Assembly: GCA_016705695.1 (NCBI GenBank)
Contig: JADJLA010000001.1
Coordinates: 496,001-560,000, forward strand
Source: Sphingobacteriaceae bacterium
Lineage (GTDB): Bacteria; Bacteroidota; Bacteroidia; B-17B0; Aurantibacillaceae
Direction: 5' to 3'
Length of the DNA stretch: 64,000 bases
This document shows, one piece after another, positions 25,339-33,311 of this stretch. The first letter of the stretch is position 1. Each line of letters opens with the position of its first letter. The notes below the pieces were generated by a model, which saw nothing but the letters and a program-made list of their open reading frames with translations, did no database searches and was not told where the DNA came from. The position numbers and the translations under genes were made by a program.

Positions 25339-25527
25339 TTAAACCTTGCGTACGTTTACTGCGCTTGGGCCTTTTTGACCATCTTTTACTTCAAATTCAA
25401 CTTTGTCACCTTCTGTGATCTTGTCAGTTAGGTCATTAGCGTGAACGAATACTTCTGCTCCTGAATCTGCTTTAATAAAACCAAAACCTTTGGCGTTATT
25501 GAAAAATTTTACGGTACCTGTTTGCAT
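25339..25527 (-). CDS. Cold-shock domain protein
   Basis: A 62-residue single-domain cold-shock protein, a small RNA/ssDNA-binding OB-fold. RNP1 (KGFGFI) and RNP2 (VFVHA) are both intact in a standard CspA-like sequence starting TGTVKFFNNAKGFGF. A -7-like TAATTTAG box occurs on the minus strand at 25546-25553, leaving a short leader. The 149-nt spacer downstream (25190-25338) shows nothing further. Confidence 0.92.
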   Translation of the reverse strand: MQTGTVKFFNNAKGFGFIKADSGAEVFVHANDLTDKITEGDKVEFEVKDGQKGPSAVNVRKV

Positions 25528-25640
25528 ACAATTATTTATTTGACACTAAATTACAGTTAATTTTCAAGGGAGCCAAATATTCAGGTCTTTTGGCAATTTT
25601 ACCTCATTTAAGGCGCTACCCTATGGGATATTAGAGGCAG

Positions 25641-26402
25641 CTATTTCTTCTTCACCTTCTTCTCGGCGCCTTTTACCTCTTTCCAGCCTGTAATATCGCG
25701 TATGACAACAGAAGCACAGGTTAACCCAAAAACGGCGGGTAAGTAAGAAATTGTTCCGTAAGCCGATTTTTTGAATTTACTTCCATCGGTATGCATAATA
25801 GAGAATTTGGCAGGAAGCTCGGTACTATAAACGCATTTTACGCCTTTATAGATATTCATATAGCGTAAGCGTTTACGGATATACTGCGCCAAAGGACAAA
25901 TATTGGTATCCTTAATATCCGCTATCTGTAATTTTAAAGGATCCATTTTTCCACCAGCTCCCATGCTCGAAATAATTTTATTATTATTCCAATAAGCGCT
26001 CGATATCAAATATAATTTAGGCGAGATACTATCAATGGCATCGATGATATATGTAAATTTTTGTTTCAAGAACTCCTTCATATCATCCGGCGTTTGAAAT
26101 TTATTGATCACATTTATTTTGCAATCCGGATTAATGGCTATCAAACGTTCGTACATCAGGTCGGCCTTGCTTTGTCCGTGAGTGTTAGCCAAGGCTTGTA
26201 TTTGTCGGTTTCTGTTGGTTGGATCCACTGTATCCCCATCAATTATGGTCATGGTTCCAACTCCTGCCCTGCAAATGGCCTCCGCTGCATAGCCACCAAC
26301 ACCACCTAATCCAACGATCAATACATGAGCGCTCAACAACTTCTCAATTCCTTTATCTTTCACCAATAATTTGGTGCGCTCCATCCATGCTGTATCCATC
26401 AT
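25641..26402 (-). CDS. tcdA: tRNA threonylcarbamoyladenosine dehydratase (TcdA-like, ThiF/E1 family)
   Basis: E1-like adenylating enzyme that cyclises t6A37 of tRNA to ct6A. The nucleotide-binding GLGGVGGYAAEAI lies near residue 30. DGDTVDPTNRNRQI (the E1 family arginine/asparagine motif), YIIDAIDSISPK and GAGGKMDPLKLQIADI (TcdA-type block) follow. 253 residues matches TcdA. It is biochemically downstream of tsaD (18780), though not adjacent. The ATG directly follows the TatD stop (TAAATGATG), so the two genes are one transcript. Confidence 0.85.
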   Translation of the reverse strand: MMDTAWMERTKLLVKDKGIEKLLSAHVLIVGLGGVGGYAAEAICRAGVGTMTIIDGDTVDPTNRNRQIQALANTHGQSKADLMYERLIAINPDCKINVINKFQTPDDMKEFLKQKFTYIIDAIDSISPKLYLISSAYWNNNKIISSMGAGGKMDPLKLQIADIKDTNICPLAQYIRKRLRYMNIYKGVKCVYSTELPAKFSIMHTDGSKFKKSAYGTISYLPAVFGLTCASVVIRDITGWKEVKGAEKKVKKK

Positions 26403-27065
26403 TTATTTTTGATTGGCCATTTTTGGCGCAAAATTAAACACGCTTTTAAAATTTTCTTCTATTTGTAATTGAACGATCTCATCATTCACTCCTAGTAATT
26501 CACCGGCTTTTAAATACACATATTTTATAGAAAGATCTTTATCATCAGTTTCTAAAAAAAAGCGCTTTCTTCCAATTGTTTTGATCGCCTTAGCTGCGTT
26601 GCTTTCATAACCCAATAGATCTTTACCAAAAGAAAAATAATAACCTTCATTGTTAAGTACTCTGGCTATATTATCGTTATTGTTAAAGCCGTGTATAATA
26701 ACCGGCACTTGATTATTGTTATGATTTAAACAATTAATGAGTTCGTTAAACGCTTTTACACAATGAATGATCAGAGGTTTTTTTAATCTGTTGGCAATTT
26801 TTACATGCTCAACAAATACTTTTTCCTGTAATTCAAAATCAACTTTGCTTACTTTATCCAAACCGCATTCACCTATGGCTAAACATCCTTTTTCATGAGC
26901 TATCTCACGTAAATGTTCAAGATCATCTTTGTAATTCCCGTCAATGTGCCATGGATGCAAACCATACGAATAATATTTTACACGGTCGTTTCTTTCAAGA
27001 AAGAGATTCACCAATTCAAGATGCGCGTCAAAAATTTGAGAATGTGTATGGATGTTGATAAACAC
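26403..27065 (-). CDS. TatD-family metal-dependent hydrolase
   Basis: A 220-residue TIM-barrel hydrolase of the TatD DNase family. The metal-binding INIHTHSQ at the N-terminus, YGLHPW, GECGLDK, PLIIHCVKAF and IIHGF follow the family order. It is shorter than E. coli TatD (260), like many Bacteroidota versions. The start codon is GTG at 27065. It is followed immediately by tcdA. The physiological substrate of this subgroup is uncertain (3'-5' nuclease activity is known for TatD). Confidence 0.82.
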   Translation of the reverse strand: MFINIHTHSQIFDAHLELVNLFLERNDRVKYYSYGLHPWHIDGNYKDDLEHLREIAHEKGCLAIGECGLDKVSKVDFELQEKVFVEHVKIANRLKKPLIIHCVKAFNELINCLNHNNNQVPVIIHGFNNNDNIARVLNNEGYYFSFGKDLLGYESNAAKAIKTIGRKRFFLETDDKDLSIKYVYLKAGELLGVNDEIVQLQIEENFKSVFNFAPKMANQK

Positions 27066-27139
27066 GGTTAAAAATAAAAGTTTTACCTTTAAAATTGAAG
27101 AGACAATATTAGTAATTTAGAATCGATTTTTATACCGAA

Positions 27140-28549
27140 ATGTCTGCAAATTATAACAAACTCACGTCAATAACTATCAGTGCTCTAAAAAGTATTGTTG
27201 GCGAAGCTAATTTTCACACAGGAGGAGAGAAGTTGGAGAAGTACGCTTCAGACGAAACAGAAGATCTTGTTTATCTTCCTGAAGTTGCTGTTTGTCCGCA
27301 AACCGTTGAGCAAATATCGCAAATAGCAAAATTGTGTAATGACAACCGAATTCCTTTAACTACACGCGGAGCCGGAACCGGTTTAAGCGGCGGCGCTTTA
27401 CCTGTAAAAGGTGGCGTGGTTTTAAGTATGGAAAAATTCAACAAGATCTTGAATATTGACACTCGCAATATGCAAGCTACGGTTGAGCCTGGCGTGATCA
27501 ATTATGTGTTTCAGGAAGAAGTAAAAGCATTAGAATTATTTTATCCTCCCGATCCTGCAAGTTGGGGAAGTTGTAGTTTGGGTGGCAATATTGCGCATAG
27601 TAGTGGCGGACCAAAAGCCGTTAAGTATGGAACAACGCGTGATTATGTTTTGAATTTAGAAGTTGTGCTTGCAAATGGAGATGTGATGTGGACAGGTGCG
27701 AATACCTTAAAATATTCTACTGGATATAACCTCACGCATTTGATGATCGGTAGCGAAGGAACATTGGGAATTGTAACAAAGATCGTTTTTAAATTAATTC
27801 CACTACCTAAACATGATCTATTGATGTTAGTTCCGTTTTCTTCAGCTGAAAAGGCATGCGAAGCGGTTGGCGCAGTATTTCGCGAGGGAATTATCCCAAG
27901 TGCTATGGAATTTATGGAGCGTGACGCAATTGAATGGAGTGCAAAGTATAGCGGCGAATTGAATTTTGAAATTAAACCTGAATGGCAAGCGTTATTGTTG
28001 ATAGAGGTTGATGGAAATAATATGGATGTGTTGATGAGTGATTGTGAAAAGATATCGGATATCATGCAAGTTCACGGAAGTGATGAAGTATTGTTTGCCG
28101 ATGGAGCCGAGCAAAAAAATGCATTGTGGAAGATCAGAAGAAAAGTAGGGGAGGCTGTAAAAAGTAATTCGGTTTACAAAGAAGAAGATACAGTTGTGCC
28201 GCGTGCGGAGTTACCTGCCTTATTAAAAGGTGTTAAGGAAATTGGCGCTAAATATGGCTTTAAAAGTGTTTGCTATGGCCACGCTGGTGATGGGAATTTG
28301 CATGTGAATATCATAAAGGGTGATTTGAGCGATAAAATTTGGGACGATGATCTTCCAAAAGGAATTACTGAAATATTTGAACTTTGCAAAAAATTAGGCG
28401 GCACTATTAGCGGCGAACATGGCATCGGCATGGTGCAGCAAAAATATATGCCCATTATTTTTCCTGAACATCAATTGCAACTCATGCGCAATATCAAAAA
28501 GGTGTTCGATTCAAATCAAATTCTAAATCCTGGCAAGGTTTTTAATTGA
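27140..28549 (+). CDS. GlcD-like FAD-linked oxidase (D-lactate/glycolate dehydrogenase type)
   Basis: A 469-residue flavoprotein of the GlcD/DLD group that oxidises a 2-hydroxy acid and passes electrons to quinone or another acceptor. The FAD-binding domain (FAD_binding_4) covers about residues 40-215 with TTRGAGTGLSGGALP. The FAD-oxidase C domain ends with CYGHAGDGNLHVNI, GGTISGEHGIG and NPGKVFN, all diagnostic. No GlcE/GlcF partner genes are adjacent. The substrate cannot be told from sequence alone. A -7-like TAATTTAG lies at 27113 in the 74-nt divergent spacer. Confidence 0.87.
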   Translation: MSANYNKLTSITISALKSIVGEANFHTGGEKLEKYASDETEDLVYLPEVAVCPQTVEQISQIAKLCNDNRIPLTTRGAGTGLSGGALPVKGGVVLSMEKFNKILNIDTRNMQATVEPGVINYVFQEEVKALELFYPPDPASWGSCSLGGNIAHSSGGPKAVKYGTTRDYVLNLEVVLANGDVMWTGANTLKYSTGYNLTHLMIGSEGTLGIVTKIVFKLIPLPKHDLLMLVPFSSAEKACEAVGAVFREGIIPSAMEFMERDAIEWSAKYSGELNFEIKPEWQALLLIEVDGNNMDVLMSDCEKISDIMQVHGSDEVLFADGAEQKNALWKIRRKVGEAVKSNSVYKEEDTVVPRAELPALLKGVKEIGAKYGFKSVCYGHAGDGNLHVNIIKGDLSDKIWDDDLPKGITEIFELCKKLGGTISGEHGIGMVQQKYMPIIFPEHQLQLMRNIKKVFDSNQILNPGKVFN

Positions 28550-28574
28550 CGCCTCTGGCTTCATAGTGATTTGT

Positions 28575-28683
28575 AGCCACGAATTGCACGAATTCCCACT
28601 AATCGAAACGTGCTAATTTATTTCACTAATCTGTGTGTAATACTTAAACACAGGTTACGCGCAGATTAGTGTAATTCGTGGCT
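28575..28683. repeat. Composite inverted repeat, AGCCACGAATT arms
   Basis: AGCCACGAATT (28575-28585) pairs with AATTCGTGGCT (28673-28683). Inside it CACTAATCTG (28624-28633) pairs with CAGATTAGTG (28662-28671), and CTGTGT pairs with ACACAG at the tip, so a nested cruciform or long hairpin is possible. There is no ORF within. Its end sequence resembles the TTAACCACG repeats near 41.2, 44.9 and 55.3 kb. Confidence 0.65.
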
Positions 28684-28735
28684 TTTCTTAAGGTTAAAAA
28701 AGGTTATTCGGTAACTAAAGCCCCTAAATTCATTA

Positions 28736-28743
28736 TATCTTTG
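28736..28743 (+). promoter_or_regulatory. -7 element upstream of the TraB/GumN gene
   Basis: TATCTTTG, an exact -7 match, lies 58 nt before the ATG. Transcription from it would begin near 28748, so the palindrome at 28750-28767 would form the very 5' end of the mRNA. No clear -33 box. Confidence 0.45.
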
Positions 28744-28749
28744 TATTTC

Positions 28750-28767
28750 TCCCGATAGCTATCGGGA
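28750..28767. repeat. CCCGATAGCTATCGGG palindrome
   Basis: An 18-nt perfect palindrome (core CCCGATAGCTATCGGG). A second copy with a 22-nt palindromic extent is at 41283-41304. It lies in the predicted leader of the TraB/GumN gene. Confidence 0.8.
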
Positions 28768-28801
28768 TTCAATTATTTTCGTTAAGTTTAAAGAATAAAC
28801 T

Positions 28802-31800
28802 ATGTTTCGTTTAGCACTCTTCATATCTTTCATTTTCTCTACATTTTTGGGCGCGCAAAGTAGTTTAAAGTATCCCGCGTTATTGTGGCGCATCTCGGGC
28901 AATGGCTTAAAAAAAGATAGTTATCTGTACGGAACCATGCATGTGAGTAATCGCGTTGCTTACCATTTATCCGATCAGTTTTTTGATGCCATTAAGAGTG
29001 TAGATGTAGTTGGTTTGGAAACAAATCCGGCTGAATGGTTAGTGAACATGGAACTAACTGGCGAATTAAGTAGAGCAAGCGGCGTTTCGTTATACAATCC
29101 TTACGGGGGAAATTTTTATAAGAATGTTTTTGGGATGCGCTTTCCTGATAAACAAGTTTATAAATCGTTGTTGAGTTTTGATCCGGAGATCATTAATGGT
29201 TTATTATACCGTCATAGTAACAGTCAGGAAAACTTTGAGGAGAATACATACATCGATCTTTTTATTTTTCAGGCAGCTGCTAAACTCAATAAAAAAATTG
29301 TGAGTTTGGAAGATTTTGTAAAGGCCGAGATCCAATCAAAACTGGCATCTATTCCGGATGCTGAATTTTACCCTGACGACGCAAAAGGAGACGATTACGG
29401 ATCATATGGGGGCAATGGCGGAAAAATAGAAGATGCTTACCGTGATGGAAATCTTGATGCAGTAGATAGTTTAACCAAGTTATTTGAAACAAAAAATATG
29501 CAGCAGTATTTGTTGCATAATCGCAATGTGTTCTTTGTTCAACGAATAGATTCAATTTTAAAGTCGGGTAGTGCCTTGTTTAGCGGTGTTGGCGCAGCCC
29601 ATTTGCCTGGCAGTAAAGGTGTGATCGAAATGCTTCGTAGACTTAATTACAAAGTAGAACCTATAACTCCTCGTCAAACAAAAAAAGCCGTAAAGGAGCA
29701 GGATGCCATTGATCAGATCTTAAAACCAGTATCGTTCGAGAAAAATTACGCAGCTGATTCTCTTTATTCTATTCAAGTTCCCGGAAAGCTTACACCGATC
29801 ATGAATTATGATAATATCAAATATTATATCAATGCAGATATGGTTAATGGTAATTTTTACAATGTGGCGCGTTTAAAAACTAATTCTACTTTAAATAATT
29901 ACACAACTTTAAAAATGACGAACATGCTTGATAGTTTATTCTTCGAGAATATTCCGGGAAAGATCATCAGCAAGAAGGATATAGAGAATAATGGCATAAA
30001 AGGTTTTGATATCATCAATAAAACACGAAGAGGCGATCTTCAACGGTATCATATTTTTATTACTGATCTTGAGATCATATTATTTAAATTGGGTGGTAAA
30101 GGTGAGTTTGTAAATTCATCTGCGGGCAAGCAATTCTTTAGTTCAATTAAATTCGAACCAAAATTTGCAAGTACCATTGTTTACCAACCACCAACCAAAG
30201 GTTTTAAAGTAAAAGTTCCGAGCGAACACAGTTATAGTCGAAACGATTATGTAGGTGTAGCAGGTTTGGTTGAAGATCTGAGTGCTTATGATAAAAAAGA
30301 AGGAAATTTCTTTGGTGTTAAGCATGCCATATTCAACGATTTTTATTATTTAGAGGAAGACAGTTTTGAATTGAACCGCTTGGCATCTTACGCCCTTCAA
30401 AATTTTAAATTCACTAAAGATATAAAGACCGAGCTGAAGAAGGAACAAGGTTTTCCTTGCATGTATCTAACCGCAAGCAATACTAACGGTAAAAAATTCT
30501 GTGGTAAGATATTCATCAAAGGCGTTCATTATTATTTGGTTTATAGCATAAGCGATGGTAAAGTGGATCTGAGCAATGATTTTTTTAAGTCGTTCGAATT
30601 AACGGACTTCAATTATTTGAATGAGATAAAAGAGATAAAGGATAATGACCTGCATTTCACTACAAAAGATGAAACATCAAATACACCAAGCAGTAGATTC
30701 AATGAACAATTCGCGAAAGCATATGCGCAGGTCAAAGATTCGTTAAAAACAAAAAAGATCAAAGCTGATGATTTTGATTACGTGTCGCAAACAAAAAATT
30801 ATTATTCACCATCGAGTCATGAATACGTAGAGATCTTTTATGAAAAATATAACGACTACGACTATAGAAATAAAAAGGAATTGATAGAAAAGGTAAAAAA
30901 AAATTTGGGAGAAGTATTAACCATGAACATAAGAACCATTTCTCAAAAAGAAGAGAATGGTGTTTTAACCTATGAGTTTTACATGAAGGATACAGCCACT
31001 GTAAGAGCGATTAAGGCCAAAGTATTTGTAAAAGGTGGAACGGTTTACCAGGTAAAGGCACCTTGTGATACGGTGTATGGATTAAAGGGATGGGCGGCTG
31101 AATTTTATGATTCCTTTAAGTTAAAGGATACGGTTATTGGCAAAGATCTTTTTAAGAATAAGTTCAAGGAATTATTAAGCGACCTTGTGAGTGCGGATAC
31201 AGCGGTTCAACGCAAAGCCTTGTTCTCTTTAAGTAATTCTGTTAGCTTAGAAAAGGAATATCTGGAAGATTATCTTCAATTTATCCAAAGTGAGAAGATC
31301 AATAAACTCAATACGGAAGCAAAAGCCCAATTATTTGTAAGTGGTGGCGTTTTTGAAAGTGAAAAGATGATCCCTGTTTTCTCAAAACTTTATGCACAGT
31401 ATGCAGACAGCGCTTATTTGCAGATCTGTTTATTGAAGGGATTAGCATTTTATAAGAACAAGAACGCATTCAAAACTGTTGGCGAGCTTTTAATTAAAGA
31501 AACACCTTTAGTTGGTGATGAAAGCGTGGTTGGAAATGTATTTAAAGTAATGCAAGATTCGTTAGAGCTTTGCAATACCTTGTTTCCTTCGGTGTTGGCT
31601 ATTACAAGAAACGAGGAATATCATACACCGGTTTATAAATTGCTGAGCTTGCTTGTGAAAAAGAAGATCGTTACAGGGCAGCAAATTGCTTTGAGCAAAG
31701 CAGATATTTTGCAAGATGCTAATGCCGAACTGAAACGCTACAACGCCACTTCACAAGGAAAGGGTAAAACAAATTCGTATGGAGGTAATAATCCAAACTT

Positions 31801-32539
31801 GGAAGAAATGATAAGTATGGTGAAAGAGAACTTAGAGACCTTAACTACAAACTCCATTGTAAAAAACACTAAGTATAAAGATGTACTGAACTTAAATGAA
31901 CAACCATTGCTTGTAAATTTTGCACATATTCTTATGCCGTTTTACAAAACAGATGAAAAGGCAAAGCAATTAATTGATAAAGTAGCCAAAATAAAGAACG
32001 ATCAGATTATGATGCCGATGTTTGTGTTGCTAAAGAAGAATAGCATCACTTTAAATGATACACTTGCAAATTACTATGCCAAAAATCCAAACACACGCAC
32101 GTATTTTTACAGTGAATTAGAACGTGATAATTTAACTTCTGTATTTCCAAAGGAGTATGCAAGTGAATTACAATTGGTAGAATCGGTTCTAAAAGCATAC
32201 GGTTTGGTAAATACATATTCGGCGTATGATTCCGATAAACAAAAAGACAGTTTAATATTTCATAAAGAGATAAAAGCAAGTAATAAATACGAAAAAGGAA
32301 CAGTTTATATTTTTAAAACACCAAAGAACAAACTAGGATTGAATAAATGGTCGGTGGCCTTTGTTCCTACTTTAAATGATAATAAATTAAATACCGATGT
32401 TATTGTATTACGTTCGAATGAACTTTACAACGAAACATTAACGGAAAAGGAAATAGAGAACGAGATATTGGATGAATTCTCAGGTATTTACCGAGGTAGA
32501 ATAGTTTCAAATCGCTCAAATTATTACGATTACGAATGA
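28802..32539 (+). CDS. Large TraB/GumN-domain protein with long unknown C-terminus
   Basis: A 1245-residue exported protein. The signal peptide ends near residue 18 (FLGAQ). A TraB/PrgY/GumN domain follows at about residues 25-290, recognised by LLWRISGNG, LYGTMHVSN (near 43-51), VVGLETNP and GVGAAHLPGSKGV. The remaining ~950 residues are not assigned. They contain repeated stretches resembling PsbP/DUF-type periplasmic domains (pattern Phe-Lys-Val-Pro then a Gly-Lys-hydrophobic strand) and a helical Lys-rich region around 800-1100. The last 4 nt (ATGA) overlap the RsmI-like gene. Function unknown; proteolysis is suggested for the family. Confidence 0.75.
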   Translation: MFRLALFISFIFSTFLGAQSSLKYPALLWRISGNGLKKDSYLYGTMHVSNRVAYHLSDQFFDAIKSVDVVGLETNPAEWLVNMELTGELSRASGVSLYNPYGGNFYKNVFGMRFPDKQVYKSLLSFDPEIINGLLYRHSNSQENFEENTYIDLFIFQAAAKLNKKIVSLEDFVKAEIQSKLASIPDAEFYPDDAKGDDYGSYGGNGGKIEDAYRDGNLDAVDSLTKLFETKNMQQYLLHNRNVFFVQRIDSILKSGSALFSGVGAAHLPGSKGVIEMLRRLNYKVEPITPRQTKKAVKEQDAIDQILKPVSFEKNYAADSLYSIQVPGKLTPIMNYDNIKYYINADMVNGNFYNVARLKTNSTLNNYTTLKMTNMLDSLFFENIPGKIISKKDIENNGIKGFDIINKTRRGDLQRYHIFITDLEIILFKLGGKGEFVNSSAGKQFFSSIKFEPKFASTIVYQPPTKGFKVKVPSEHSYSRNDYVGVAGLVEDLSAYDKKEGNFFGVKHAIFNDFYYLEEDSFELNRLASYALQNFKFTKDIKTELKKEQGFPCMYLTASNTNGKKFCGKIFIKGVHYYLVYSISDGKVDLSNDFFKSFELTDFNYLNEIKEIKDNDLHFTTKDETSNTPSSRFNEQFAKAYAQVKDSLKTKKIKADDFDYVSQTKNYYSPSSHEYVEIFYEKYNDYDYRNKKELIEKVKKNLGEVLTMNIRTISQKEENGVLTYEFYMKDTATVRAIKAKVFVKGGTVYQVKAPCDTVYGLKGWAAEFYDSFKLKDTVIGKDLFKNKFKELLSDLVSADTAVQRKALFSLSNSVSLEKEYLEDYLQFIQSEKINKLNTEAKAQLFVSGGVFESEKMIPVFSKLYAQYADSAYLQICLLKGLAFYKNKNAFKTVGELLIKETPLVGDESVVGNVFKVMQDSLELCNTLFPSVLAITRNEEYHTPVYKLLSLLVKKKIVTGQQIALSKADILQDANAELKRYNATSQGKGKTNSYGGNNPNLEEMISMVKENLETLTTNSIVKNTKYKDVLNLNEQPLLVNFAHILMPFYKTDEKAKQLIDKVAKIKNDQIMMPMFVLLKKNSITLNDTLANYYAKNPNTRTYFYSELERDNLTSVFPKEYASELQLVESVLKAYGLVNTYSAYDSDKQKDSLIFHKEIKASNKYEKGTVYIFKTPKNKLGLNKWSVAFVPTLNDNKLNTDVIVLRSNELYNETLTEKEIENEILDEFSGIYRGRIVSNRSNYYDYE

Positions 32540-33243
32540 GTTTAGGTATTTTATATTTATTTCCGGGTCCTTTAAGCGAAACCGAAATTGAGATCGTGTT
32601 ACCAAAGCACAATATTGATCTTATTAAAACTATAAAGCACTTTATTGCGGAAGATGCAAAAACTGCTCGACGATTTTTAAAACTCTGCGCGTATCCAAAT
32701 ATTCAAGATGCAGAAATTGCTTTGCTAAATGAGCATACAGAAAGCAATACGGTGGGATCGTTATTGGAGCCGCTGCTCAAAGGACATAATGTTGGATTAA
32801 TGAGCGATGCGGGTTGTCCGGGCATTGCCGATCCCGGGGCTGAGGTTGTTAAGTTGGCTCACAAAAAAGGAATTAGGGTTTTACCTTGGGTTGGCCCGAG
32901 TTCAATTGTGCTTACCATCATGGCCAGTGGTTTTAACGGGCAAAATTTTGCTTTCAATGGCTACTTACCAATTGAAAAAGATAAGCGTGTGAAGCGCATC
33001 AAAGAGTTAGAGTTATTTGCTGTGAAGCATAAGCAAGCACAGTATTTTATTGAAACGCCATATCGCAACACGCAGCTATTTGCCGATCTTTTAGCAAGTT
33101 TGAATCCATCTACCCAGTTATGCTTGGGTATCAACTTAACAGATGCAGCGCAACAGGTGATCACCAAGTCGGTTTCGGAGTGGAAAAACATAAAGGCCCC
33201 CGAAATTCATAAGATACCCGCGGTTTTCGGCATCTATTTTTAA
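32536..33243 (+). CDS. RsmI-like tetrapyrrole-methylase-family methyltransferase
   Basis: A 235-residue SAM-dependent methyltransferase of the tetrapyrrole methylase fold. LYLFPGPLSE at the N-terminus, GLMSDAGCPGIADPGAEVV and GPSSIVLTIMASGF are shared with RsmI (16S rRNA 2'-O-methyltransferase for C1402). However, the N-terminal region is atypical for RsmI, and Bacteroidota often encode both a true RsmI and this shorter paralogue. The rRNA role is therefore inference. It overlaps the TraB/GumN gene by 4 nt. Confidence 0.75.
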   Translation: MSLGILYLFPGPLSETEIEIVLPKHNIDLIKTIKHFIAEDAKTARRFLKLCAYPNIQDAEIALLNEHTESNTVGSLLEPLLKGHNVGLMSDAGCPGIADPGAEVVKLAHKKGIRVLPWVGPSSIVLTIMASGFNGQNFAFNGYLPIEKDKRVKRIKELELFAVKHKQAQYFIETPYRNTQLFADLLASLNPSTQLCLGINLTDAAQQVITKSVSEWKNIKAPEIHKIPAVFGIYF

Positions 33244-33311
33244 GAACCCTTTGTTTAAAACATATTTTCTAACTCAAAGCCAGAGCTTAGCCTTTCCCTA
33301 CCTTGCATACA

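Noticed and set aside
27643..28065. 140-codon open frame antisense to the GlcD-like gene
   Set aside because: Opposite strand of a well-conserved FAD-binding domain; composition is that of a reverse-strand shadow.
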